Positions 32,281 through 39,501 of a DNA stretch of 39,501 bases are shown here, in pieces. This DNA comes from Flammeovirgaceae bacterium BBD 1991-12 (GTDB lineage: Bacteria > Bacteroidota > Bacteroidia > Cytophagales > Cyclobacteriaceae). The stretch's first letter is position 1, and each line of letters opens with the position of its first letter. The notes beneath the pieces were generated by a model, which did not search any database, had not been told where the DNA came from, and saw only the letters and a program-made list of their open reading frames with translations. The stretch is from contig LYSV01000054.1 of NCBI GenBank assembly GCA_001657315.1, positions 1 to 39,501 on the forward strand, given 5' to 3'. A program made the translations under genes and the position numbers.

Positions 32281-35082
32281 TCATCTGATTTGCTGACCGA
32301 TGGTGAAATGAAACTGAGCTCCGCTAGCATTGGGATTACCAGGTATATTGTCGAAACCATAAGCCCAGTTCACGCCAATCAAACCAAATGCAGGCATAAA
32401 TATCCTGGCACCTACCCCTGCTGAGCGATACATATCAAATGGGTTGAACTCCTGGAAGTTATTCCAGTTGTTGCCTGCTTCTGTAAAGACGAAACCATAG
32501 ATCGTAGCTGCTTGTCCTGTGGTGACGGGATACCTTAGCTCCATTCCCACCTTGTTGTAGACAATACCTCCCTCTATCGCGTTTTCTTCCAGTCGGTCGA
32601 AAGGTGGATTGATGGAGTTATTTTCATAACCTCTTAACCCGATGATATCAGTACCCAGTAAAAATCCCTGCTGGCCGGCCAGTCCGTCGCCTCCCAGAAC
32701 AAAACGTTCAAAAGGTCCTTGCCCAAGGTTTTTGGAGAATGAACCGATAAATCCAAAATGGGCCTTGGTCTCCAGCACCAGCTTACCGGCGAGTGGCAGA
32801 TAGAACTTGGAGTCAAACATCCACTTGTGATACTCGATAAACCGGTAACGACGGGCATTATGGATGTTCCTAAGCTCCGATGCCTCCAGGTCCGTCCGTC
32901 TGTCTTCATCAGTCAGGTCCGGATATTTTTCAGAAACTACTCTGGCTGCTTCGTCACCGTCACCAGCTTCCACCCAGAAATCGTCATCCCGGAACGCAGA
33001 GTAAGGTGGTGTAAGTGCCAGACTTAAGGAGATCGTAGACCCTGATGTGGGGTACATTGGGTTGTCAATACTGAAGCGACTTAGTGTGGTATTGAACGTA
33101 ATGCTGTTCGCCGGACCGTCTGAAAAGCCTAACCCGCGTGTTCCAAAGTTATCCAACTCGTACACCAGATAGCTGATGGAATTATTCAGCGTGAAATAGT
33201 TGTCCGGCCATTCCAGTTGTCGTCCCAGGCCAAGTGTAATTCCCCGCACGCCAAGTCGGGCATTGTAGTCATCAAATCTTCTTCCTACCTGGGTGATCCC
33301 GTCGGAAGCCAGCTCTGGCACTGCCTGTCGCTGGATAGAATAGTTGAAACTTACCGAAAAGGAGTTGGGTTTTTTGCCTCCCAACCATGGCTCTGTGAAC
33401 GAGAAAGAGTAGCTCTGGAACTGACGGCCATTGGCCTGAGCCCTCAGGGACAGGCGCTGCCCGTCGCCCACGGGTATCGGGGTGAATTTGCCCCTCAGCA
33501 TATTGCGCACTGAAAAGTTGTTTAGTGTGAGTCCCAGTGTACCCACGAAGCCAAAAGCTCCTCCCCATCCTCCGGAGAGCTCTATCTGATCACTGGAACG
33601 CTCTACTACTTTCCATTCGATATCTACTGTCCCGTCAGCAGGATTAGGTAATGGCGTTGGCGTGATCTGTTCAGGATCAAAGTATCCCAGCTGCGAAAGG
33701 CGCTGTTGCGTTCTGATAATATCTGTTCTGCTGAATTTCTGGCCGGGTACTGTTCTTAGCTCCCTACGTATCACGTGATCCCTTGTTTTGTCGTTACCGG
33801 CGATGATCACGTTTTTGATGGTAGCTTGTTCTCCTTCATATATACGCATCTCCACATCGATGGAGTCCCCTTCTACGGATACTTCTACCGGATTCACCCG
33901 GAAAAAGAGATAACCGTCATCCATATACAGCCCGCTGATGTCAGGACCCTTGGGGTTGAAGGTCAGCTTTTGATCGATCAGCTCCTTATTGTATACATCA
34001 CCTTTTTCTATGGCCAGGATCTTGTTCAGGGTTTCACTGGAATGGACAAAATTTCCCGTCCATATGATGTCCCTGAAATAGTATTTGTTCCCTTCTTCTA
34101 CATGCAGGTTAACGTTGATGCTGTTGTCGCTATGTGCATAGATCGTATCTGCCATGATAGCAGCATCCCGGTAACCTTTGGAGTTGTAAAAGTCGATCAG
34201 AAGCTGCTTGTCATCCTCATAGTCTGATTTAATGAATTTTGAGCCTTTGAAAAAATTCAACTTGATATTGTTATTAACGAAGGCCTTAAGCTCACTGCCT
34301 GACATTTCATAGGTTGAATCAAAGAAATTCACTACCTTCTTTGGCCGGATGCCCACCAAAAATTCAGCGGCTCTTTTGAAGAGGGAGATCCTTACATGCT
34401 CATTGGTCGATTTCAGTTTTTTCTTAAGCCGGGCATCCGAAAACTCTTCATTACCTTCGAAGTTGACCCTGTTGATCTTTACCTTGGATTTGGGATTGAC
34501 AACTATGCGCAGCTTGATACCATCCGTATTTACGGTATCTTCAACCTGGATGACCTTTACATCAGCGTTCAGAAATCCCTTTCTGAGATAATGGTTTTTT
34601 ACTGTGATCTGTGTATTCCGTATGATGGCATCTGATAGTATCCTGCCCCGGATCAGATTGAGATCTTCCCTTATTTCTGATTCCCGGGATTTTTTTACTC
34701 CTTCAAACGTAAAACCTGTCAGGCGTGGACGTTCAGTAAGAGCGATTTTCAGGTAGATCTGATCTCCTTCTATTTTGTCAATGGATATGGATACATCACC
34801 TACCAGACCATGTTTCCAGAGCTTTTTTATAGCGCCACTTATTTCGTCACCGGGTACTTTCACCTTGTCACCTACCTTCAGGCCTGATAGTGAGATCAAT
34901 GCATTCTTGTCAAGCACCCTCAGACCGGTAACTTCTATGCCGGCGATCACATATTGCACCGGATTGGAATAGTTCAGGGAGTTTTCATCTTTTGCTGTAT
35001 TGGCATTTCTTTTTCTGAACTGGCCATTCACATGGTTGACGAGCATCAGAAGAGCCAATAAGAACACTAATCTTTTCATCAA
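32281..35082 (-). CDS. bamA: Outer membrane protein assembly factor BamA (Omp85 family)
   Basis: 933-residue Omp85 protein, the core of the machine that inserts beta-barrel proteins into the outer membrane. A signal peptide (MMKRLVFLLALLMLVNHVNGQ) is followed by five POTRA repeats (about 40-490; for example VQYVIAGIEVTGLRVLDKNALISL, VKINRVNFEGNEEFSD, ATIKNVIIAGNDKTRDHV) and a C-terminal barrel (about 500-933) with the lid-loop motif LRGY (816-819) and a terminal strand ending FHFTIGQQIR. The barrel holds an acidic insertion near 705-745 (DDDFWVEAGDGDEAARVV...). It starts at the base after the uppS stop and is followed by two Skp-like genes, so folding factors and insertase are made together. 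Confidence 0.97.
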   Translation of the reverse strand: MMKRLVFLLALLMLVNHVNGQFRKRNANTAKDENSLNYSNPVQYVIAGIEVTGLRVLDKNALISLSGLKVGDKVKVPGDEISGAIKKLWKHGLVGDVSISIDKIEGDQIYLKIALTERPRLTGFTFEGVKKSRESEIREDLNLIRGRILSDAIIRNTQITVKNHYLRKGFLNADVKVIQVEDTVNTDGIKLRIVVNPKSKVKINRVNFEGNEEFSDARLKKKLKSTNEHVRISLFKRAAEFLVGIRPKKVVNFFDSTYEMSGSELKAFVNNNIKLNFFKGSKFIKSDYEDDKQLLIDFYNSKGYRDAAIMADTIYAHSDNSINVNLHVEEGNKYYFRDIIWTGNFVHSSETLNKILAIEKGDVYNKELIDQKLTFNPKGPDISGLYMDDGYLFFRVNPVEVSVEGDSIDVEMRIYEGEQATIKNVIIAGNDKTRDHVIRRELRTVPGQKFSRTDIIRTQQRLSQLGYFDPEQITPTPLPNPADGTVDIEWKVVERSSDQIELSGGWGGAFGFVGTLGLTLNNFSVRNMLRGKFTPIPVGDGQRLSLRAQANGRQFQSYSFSFTEPWLGGKKPNSFSVSFNYSIQRQAVPELASDGITQVGRRFDDYNARLGVRGITLGLGRQLEWPDNYFTLNNSISYLVYELDNFGTRGLGFSDGPANSITFNTTLSRFSIDNPMYPTSGSTISLSLALTPPYSAFRDDDFWVEAGDGDEAARVVSEKYPDLTDEDRRTDLEASELRNIHNARRYRFIEYHKWMFDSKFYLPLAGKLVLETKAHFGFIGSFSKNLGQGPFERFVLGGDGLAGQQGFLLGTDIIGLRGYENNSINPPFDRLEENAIEGGIVYNKVGMELRYPVTTGQAATIYGFVFTEAGNNWNNFQEFNPFDMYRSAGVGARIFMPAFGLIGVNWAYGFDNIPGNPNASGAQFHFTIGQQIR

Positions 35083-35829
35083 TCAGGAGTTCACTTGTTC
35101 GCTAATTCTACCAAATCTTCTTTCTCTACTCTGAAACGCCAATATTGCTTCATGAAGATCACCCTTTCGGAAATCAGGCCACAGTTTTTGTGTGATATAT
35201 ATTTCCGTGTAGGCTATTTGCCATAGTAAAAAGTTACTTATCCTAAGTTCTCCGCTTGTCCTGATTAATAGTTCGGGATCTGGTATATCCCGTGTTTGCA
35301 AGTGCCGGGATATCAATGACTGATCAACATCTTCTGCATCTAAAATACCTGTCTTTACCTCCTCAGCTATTTTCTTTACAGCCTCCGTAATTTCCCACCG
35401 GCCACTGTAACTTAATGCTAATACGAGCGTCAGCCCGGTATTGTTTTTTGTGATCTCGATAGCTTCTGCCAGTTCACTCTGACAATTTCCGGGCAGGCTA
35501 TCTATAGATCCGATGGCTGTTAGTCGTACATTGTTATCCAGAAGCGTTTTTAATTCATTCCTTATAGTCAATACAAGCAACTGCATTAAGCTGCTGACCT
35601 CCTCTACCGGTCTTTCCCAGTTTTCTGTAGAAAATGCATATAAGGTTAAATATTCCAATCCCAGTTCAGCGCAGCCCTCGGTTACCTCCTTTACCGCCTT
35701 TATGGCGTTCTTATGACCAAATATTCTCGCAGCACCCTTCTTTTTCGCCCACCTACCGTTTCCGTCCATTATAACGGCAACATGTCGAGGTAAAGTATTC
35801 AACATTATTTTTTCTTTCACAGCTGACAC
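35083..35829 (-). CDS. uppS: Undecaprenyl (polyprenyl) diphosphate synthase
   Basis: 248-residue cis-prenyltransferase making the C55 lipid carrier for cell-wall and surface polysaccharides. It contains the HVAVIMDGNGRWAKK signature with catalytic Asp22, GHKNAIKAVKEV, the YAFSTENWERP motif and the C-terminal ISRHLQTRDIPDPELLIRTSGELRISNFLLWQIAYTE block. The ATG at 35829 is taken because family members carry a short KEKI-like lead; ATG 35805 is an alternative, and a TAATTTTG -7-like box only 8 bp before 35829 would favour it. Its stop directly abuts the bamA start. It is part of the long envelope operon. Confidence 0.96.
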   Translation of the reverse strand: MSAVKEKIMLNTLPRHVAVIMDGNGRWAKKKGAARIFGHKNAIKAVKEVTEGCAELGLEYLTLYAFSTENWERPVEEVSSLMQLLVLTIRNELKTLLDNNVRLTAIGSIDSLPGNCQSELAEAIEITKNNTGLTLVLALSYSGRWEITEAVKKIAEEVKTGILDAEDVDQSLISRHLQTRDIPDPELLIRTSGELRISNFLLWQIAYTEIYITQKLWPDFRKGDLHEAILAFQSRERRFGRISEQVNS

Positions 35830-35881
35830 AAGGTTGCAAAATTAACTCTTTTGAGCTAAAAAACTTGATATTCAGATTTTT

Positions 35882-36619
35882 TTAACGGCTTCTGTAATTT
35901 CTTTTATATGGACTTACAGGACACGGAATAGTATAAAAGGAATAGGTAAGTGAAATACCCATGTAATAATAGGCGTCATTGTCAAAGCGATTTCCGGTAT
36001 CAAAGTTCTTTACTACTCCATCGCCTTCACTCAGATTATCCAGATAATCAAAAAATGTTTTTCTGGCGCCAAACTCAATCCCAACATACCATTTTGGATT
36101 TAGTACATACTTAAAACCCAAACCGAACGGAATGGCTGGTTGGATGTTGCTGTATTCCGCCGGTTTCTCACTTTCTCCGGACACACCAAAAATAGCAAGA
36201 CCGCCAAACAGATAGGGTGTCCATCGGATAAGTGTGTGCTCCTGTCTCCATTTTAGAAAATGATATTCGAAAACGGTAGAAGCTTCAAACAAAAAGATGC
36301 TGAAAGAGGCATCCCGGTTCTCAGCAAAAGGGTCAATAGGGGTACTGGAGTCGCTGCCAGCCAGTCCTCCTGCCGTTAGTCCCACGCGAAAACTGACTGC
36401 TTTGCTAATGTTGTTTCTGAAGAAAACAGTACCGGCAGGACGAATGGACCTGAAGTTAATACCTCTGGAGAGATCTCCTGAGTACTTAAAGCCCCCTACT
36501 CCAAAGCCTATTTCGGTCTCCTGTGCATAGGATACCAGAGGTGAAAAGGCAAGTAGAAAAACAAAAATGGGAAAACCGATCACTGATTTTCCCTTATATA
36601 TTTCATACTTCAACTTCAT
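35882..36619 (-). CDS. DUF6089-type outer-membrane beta-barrel protein (second copy)
   Basis: 245 residues with a signal peptide (about residues 1-32, ending VSYAQ) and alternating aromatic/hydrophobic strands typical of a small outer-membrane barrel. It aligns by eye with the preceding gene at TPYLFGGLAIF, IPFGLGFKYVLNPKWYVGIEFG and DYLDNLSEGDG, so the pair is a tandem duplication that has diverged. Function unknown. Its fixed place between nadK and uppS-bamA in Bacteroidota suggests a link with envelope assembly, but that is only context. It starts 2 nt after the stop of the first copy. Confidence 0.85.
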   Translation of the reverse strand: MKLKYEIYKGKSVIGFPIFVFLLAFSPLVSYAQETEIGFGVGGFKYSGDLSRGINFRSIRPAGTVFFRNNISKAVSFRVGLTAGGLAGSDSSTPIDPFAENRDASFSIFLFEASTVFEYHFLKWRQEHTLIRWTPYLFGGLAIFGVSGESEKPAEYSNIQPAIPFGLGFKYVLNPKWYVGIEFGARKTFFDYLDNLSEGDGVVKNFDTGNRFDNDAYYYMGISLTYSFYTIPCPVSPYKRNYRSR

Positions 36620-36621
36620 AA

Positions 36622-37716
36622 TTATCTGAACTTCGCACGTCTGAATGTGGCGCCGATGATATAGGCCACTTTGATACTAGTAACGAAATAAAGATCATTA
36701 TCATCTGCATTGCCTCTTATATTATTCCGCGATTCTGTTCCGTATCCATTGAAAAAACCATCGCCATTTCTGTCACTGGCTGTGGCATTTATTGCTTCAA
36801 AGTCCCTTGCTGACCCTGAAACGACGGCAGTCGGCTCCCATGACCGGTCGGCCAGCGCTCTGGCAACGGCATTGTCTCCTTCGCTGGAAGCGGTGATAAT
36901 ATTGGTATCCACATAGTTTTGACTTACATCATCCAGGTAATCGGTGAATGTATATCTGAAACTCATTTCAAAGGAAAGGTCAAAGACCTGGTTCAGCCGG
37001 TACCTTACTCCCAGACCTGCGGGAATGGCGATCTGCCATAGGCTATATTCTGAGATTCCTGAGTTTACAGCATCCGTAGGAAGATTAGTATGCTGGCCTT
37101 CCGTACCCAGCGGTTGCAGGTCCACCCAGTCTCCGGCTCCTGGCAGAGGGTTACCATTTCTGTCTGTATCGGGTACAATAGCCTGTGGATTATGATGGAA
37201 AACGGCCAGGCCGGCAAAAATATAGGGTGTAAACTGAACACGGCTTATATAGGAACCTTCATTTTCAAACAGGTCGAACATAGCTGTGATAGCCAGCTCC
37301 TTTATCCTGTTCCTGAAATGCAGATTTCTCACATACCTGAACCGGGCATCCTGATCATTGGGGTCAGCAGATTCAAAATCATCACCCCTGAGGGTACCAT
37401 ACATAAAGGAGGCCCTCAGGGTATACCGGGGCCCGAACCTATGACCAAACACAATTCCCACGCCTGGTCTTGTAAAGGAAATATCCGTACTTGTTCTTCT
37501 GGAAAGAGGCGCCAGATCCCCAAAGTAGTTAAGGGCATTGATGGATATAGCTACGAAGTTGTATTTTTTATCACTGGTGAAATTGTTTTTTCTTCCCTTG
37601 AACTTCGATATTCTTTTATTGTTCTTCTTTAAGGATCTTTTTCGTATCTGACCATGTGCCATTTCCGCGGTCCCCACCATGATCAATGCAAGAACCAAAA
37701 CCAAGTACTTCTTCAT
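36622..37716 (-). CDS. DUF6089-type outer-membrane beta-barrel protein (first copy)
   Basis: 364 residues from ATG 37716, which begins a proper signal peptide (MKKYLVLVLALIMVGTAEMAHGQ); the frame runs open to 37776 without one. A basic stretch (IRKRSLKKNNKRISKFKGRKNN) is followed by barrel strands: FVAISINALNYFGDLAPLS, TPYIFAGLAVFHH, IPAGLGVRYRLNQVFDLSFEMSF, DYLDDVSQNYVD. It is larger than the second copy, with inserted loops rich in Asp/Asn/Arg, probably extracellular. Function unknown. A TTTT-N19-TACTTTTG promoter lies about 50 bp upstream, so this part of the operon may also start its own transcript. Confidence 0.87.
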   Translation of the reverse strand: MKKYLVLVLALIMVGTAEMAHGQIRKRSLKKNNKRISKFKGRKNNFTSDKKYNFVAISINALNYFGDLAPLSRRTSTDISFTRPGVGIVFGHRFGPRYTLRASFMYGTLRGDDFESADPNDQDARFRYVRNLHFRNRIKELAITAMFDLFENEGSYISRVQFTPYIFAGLAVFHHNPQAIVPDTDRNGNPLPGAGDWVDLQPLGTEGQHTNLPTDAVNSGISEYSLWQIAIPAGLGVRYRLNQVFDLSFEMSFRYTFTDYLDDVSQNYVDTNIITASSEGDNAVARALADRSWEPTAVVSGSARDFEAINATASDRNGDGFFNGYGTESRNNIRGNADDNDLYFVTSIKVAYIIGATFRRAKFR

Positions 37717-37763
37717 CTCAAAAAATTTATTAAAGCCTCCGACGTAATATACCCGGAAACTAT

Positions 37764-37794
37764 CAAAAGTAAGCATTAATATAAAAAGATAAAA
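37764..37794 (-). promoter_or_regulatory. Candidate internal promoter before the DUF6089 pair
   Basis: Minus strand TTTT (37794-37791), 19-bp spacer, TACTTTTG (37771-37764) matches the Bacteroidota pattern, with a leader of about 42 nt. It lies in the 79-bp gap after nadK, the widest gap in this cluster. Confidence 0.45.
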
Positions 37795-37795
37795 T

Positions 37796-38671
37796 TTAGT
37801 TTCTAACGTCGAGACCCCAATTTAGTTTTTGTCTTAAAGTTTTAAAATAGTTATTATCTTTTAATTTTATCAATCTGGTTTTGAATTTTTCTTTGGAGAT
37901 CCTAAGTCGCACCGAGTCATCCACGGTTTCAAACCTGGAATCAAGGGATATCAGGAAATTATTACTCCGGCCTTCAATGGTAAAGGACAATTCAGAACTA
38001 TCCGGTACGACTATGGGGCGTACGGTCAGATTATGAGGACTGACCGGGGTGATGATGAAATTGTCAGACTGCGGAAGCACCAGCGGGCCTCCGCAGCTTA
38101 TGGAGTAGCCGGTAGACCCGGTAGGCGTGGATACGATCACCCCATCCGCCCAGTAGGAGTTAAGGAATTCTCTGTTAATGTAGGTATGCACGACAATCAT
38201 GGATGAGGTATCCTTTTTCAGGATAGTGAAGTCGTTCAGGGCAAAATTGAGCCCGTTAAAAAGGTCATGGTTGGAATCCAGATGTAACAGTGTTCGCTCG
38301 TCAAAGTCATAATCGTTATCCTGCAGGGCAAGCAAGGCGCTTTCGATGTTTTCTTTCGCCGTGGTGGCCAGGAAGCCCAGCCGACCGGTATTAATACCCA
38401 GAATGGGGACTCCCGAGCTGTTAATGTGGGTTACGGCTTCCAGCAATGTGCCGTCACCACCCAATGTCAACATCGCGTCCAGGTGTTTTAATTGCTCGCC
38501 AGGGCGATAGGTCCGGCAATGGGGCATGTCAGTAAGCTGATCCTTACTTATGTTCAGAAATTCTTCAGAAACGAAAAGCTCAGCATTCCAGCCACTCAGT
38601 ATTTTAAACACACTAAGGATAAAATCTCTGCTCTCAGGACCAAAATCCTTACCATGTACGCCTATTTTCAT
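37796..38671 (-). CDS. nadK: NAD kinase
   Basis: 291-residue ATP-NAD kinase, converting NAD to NADP in the cytosol. The GGDGT motif (LTLGGDGTLLEAV, 71-75) binds the phosphate donor; the later NTGRLGFLATT and the NDFTILKKDTSSMI and DGVIVSTPTGSTGYSISCGGPLV blocks are conserved family regions. Length is standard. It follows the CBS gene by 6 nt and precedes the DUF6089 pair; this order is common in Bacteroidota. With the pnuC/NR-kinase pair elsewhere in the window it completes a route from NR to NADP, except for NMN adenylation and the physical distance between the two loci. Confidence 0.97.
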   Translation of the reverse strand: MKIGVHGKDFGPESRDFILSVFKILSGWNAELFVSEEFLNISKDQLTDMPHCRTYRPGEQLKHLDAMLTLGGDGTLLEAVTHINSSGVPILGINTGRLGFLATTAKENIESALLALQDNDYDFDERTLLHLDSNHDLFNGLNFALNDFTILKKDTSSMIVVHTYINREFLNSYWADGVIVSTPTGSTGYSISCGGPLVLPQSDNFIITPVSPHNLTVRPIVVPDSSELSFTIEGRSNNFLISLDSRFETVDDSVRLRISKEKFKTRLIKLKDNNYFKTLRQKLNWGLDVRN

Positions 38672-38677
38672 GGAGTT

Positions 38678-39343
38678 TTAAATATCAAGAAACTTTAGCA
38701 GCATATCGATACGGTCTTTTTCCTCATCAAGGATTTTCGTTTCCTGGAAACGACCGATCACTTTGAACCCAAACCTTTCAAAGGTGGCTACTATGGCGCT
38801 AAGGTCCGGTTTATTGATCTTTAAAGTTATTCTTAGCCTGGATGGATCATCGTTTTCCTCCTTTATGCTGCTGCTGAGTATTTTGGCATTGTTTTCTTCT
38901 ACCAACCGGCTGATCTGAGACAATGAATAGTCAATCTGATCCACGGCCAGCACCAATATACTGCCGGGGATCTGAATGGCGGCGGACTGCGCAAAGGAGT
39001 TGATCGTATCCCTAACAGTGATCACCCCGAGATATTTATCCTCCTCGTCTCCGACACCTACCATTTGCAGATCATTTTCTGCTGCCAGTTTAAGTACATC
39101 ATAGAAATGAGAATTTTTTGACAGGAAGCATTGCTGACCGGTCATTTCAAAGTCGGCAATCAGCTTCTCGACATTGTTATCTTCCATGATCAGGTCTTCG
39201 GTGACGAAACCAAGAAATTTCTCACTGTCCACTACCGGTAATTCGTTGCAACGCAATTCCTCCATCCAGACCAGTGCCTTGTGAGCGTCATCCCTGAGCT
39301 TTAGTGGCGGGATCATATCATTAATGAGTTCTTCTGCTATCAT
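38678..39343 (-). CDS. CBS-pair protein with ACT-like C-terminus
   Basis: 221 residues. Two CBS motifs (about 6-58, ending LPVVDSEKFLGFVTEDLI, and 67-119, ending MVGVGDEEDKYLGVITVRDTI) form an adenosyl-ligand-binding module. Residues about 128-200 (GSILVLAVDQIDYSLSQISRLVEENNAKILSS...LRITLKINKPDLSAIVATFERFGF) look like an ACT-type regulatory domain. It has no catalytic domain, so a sensor role is likely, perhaps of adenylates or of NAD status given that nadK follows 6 nt later. The ATG overlaps the stop of the upstream hydrolase as ATGA. Target unknown. Confidence 0.85.
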   Translation of the reverse strand: MIAEELINDMIPPLKLRDDAHKALVWMEELRCNELPVVDSEKFLGFVTEDLIMEDNNVEKLIADFEMTGQQCFLSKNSHFYDVLKLAAENDLQMVGVGDEEDKYLGVITVRDTINSFAQSAAIQIPGSILVLAVDQIDYSLSQISRLVEENNAKILSSSIKEENDDPSRLRITLKINKPDLSAIVATFERFGFKVIGRFQETKILDEEKDRIDMLLKFLDI

Positions 39344-39501
39344 ACTTCCTGCTCCTCCAAAAATTCACTTAAAATCCGATTAAACTTCCCGGGGTGTTCC
39401 ATCATGGGTGCGTGACAACATTTATCAATAAACTTTAACTCTGAATTTGGTATAAGCTTATTGAATTCATGCGCCACCATAGGCGGTGTTATGGTATCAT
39501 T
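39340..39501 (-). CDS. Alpha/beta hydrolase (C-terminal 53 residues; the rest lies beyond the window)
   Basis: The frame reads from the right edge as NDTITPPMVAHEFNKLIPNS...KFIDKCCHAPMMEHPGKF and ends in TGA at 39342-39340. This is the C-terminus of an alpha/beta-hydrolase fold protein: the Asp in NDTITPP sits where the acid of the triad is found, and His in CCHAPMMEHP is the catalytic base; the nucleophile is outside the window. The stop overlaps the CBS start (ATGA), placing it first among the visible genes of the operon. Substrate unknown. Confidence 0.85.
   Translation of the reverse strand, partial: NDTITPPMVAHEFNKLIPNSELKFIDKCCHAPMMEHPGKFNRILSEFLEEQEV

Noticed and set aside
35837-35844. 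TAATTTTG as the uppS promoter
   Set aside because: The -33 region is poor and the start would lie within a few bases of the chosen ATG; kept only as a note on the alternative start.
1-39501. CRISPR arrays, tRNA or rRNA genes, transposases, phage genes
   Set aside because: None was recognised anywhere; the only tandem repeat (1648-1765) has no spacer structure.

Overview
The window looks like chromosomal DNA from a member of the Bacteroidota, most likely the Cytophagales or a near relative. The evidence is a type IX secretion (T9SS) C-terminal sorting domain, a BspA-like surface protein, DUF6089 beta-barrel proteins, tandem OmpH/Skp genes behind bamA, promoters close to the Bacteroidota form (-33 TTTn, about 19 bp, -7 TAnnTTTG), and little use of Shine-Dalgarno sequences. 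The genus cannot be fixed from the sequence alone. Nearly all genes are on the minus strand. The plus-strand exceptions are an acyltransferase, rlpA and the pnuC/NR-kinase pair.

Layout. 1-935 is the N-terminal part of a secreted LRR/BspA-like protein that runs off the left edge. 936-2251 is a non-coding block full of palindromes and tandem repeats. 2252-3094 is an LpxL/HtrB-like acyltransferase, facing a solitary MoxR ATPase (3189-4154). Next come three periplasmic-folding genes: a two-domain parvulin lipoprotein, a second lipoprotein and a SurA-like isomerase (4273-8432). 8546-11403 is a partner-switching module: a HATPase kinase, a STAS protein and a membrane GAF-SpoIIE phosphatase. 11577-14432 is a T9SS cargo protein, followed by guaB (14603-16072), rlpA, a MORN/YwqK lipoprotein-like gene and a PIN/DUF6364 toxin-antitoxin pair (16601-18058). 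The pnuC/NR-kinase cassette (18179-19317) is followed by an M16 protease, lspA-ileS, an RND/MMPL exporter, dGTPase and an LD-carboxypeptidase (19343-31120). 31192-39501 is one long co-directional cluster. In transcription order it is alpha/beta hydrolase (partial), CBS protein, nadK, two DUF6089 genes, uppS, bamA and two ompH genes, ending in a hairpin terminator.

Together the genes form a mostly housekeeping segment centred on cell-envelope biogenesis. SurA-like and Skp-like chaperones and BamA handle outer-membrane proteins. LspA matures lipoproteins. UppS, RlpA and LD-carboxypeptidase serve the wall, and the acyltransferase serves lipid A or related lipids. A second thread is NAD(P) supply (NR uptake and kinase, NAD kinase). 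The less ordinary parts are the repeat-filled gap at the left, the partner-switching module with its own internal promoter and palindrome, the toxin-antitoxin promoter with paired TTACGT boxes joined to a MORN gene, and an inverted repeat abutting the guaB start codon. I saw no CRISPR array, tRNA, rRNA, transposase or phage gene. Nothing here is clearly a new system; the best candidates for follow-up are the partner-switching module and the DUF6364-PIN-MORN operon.
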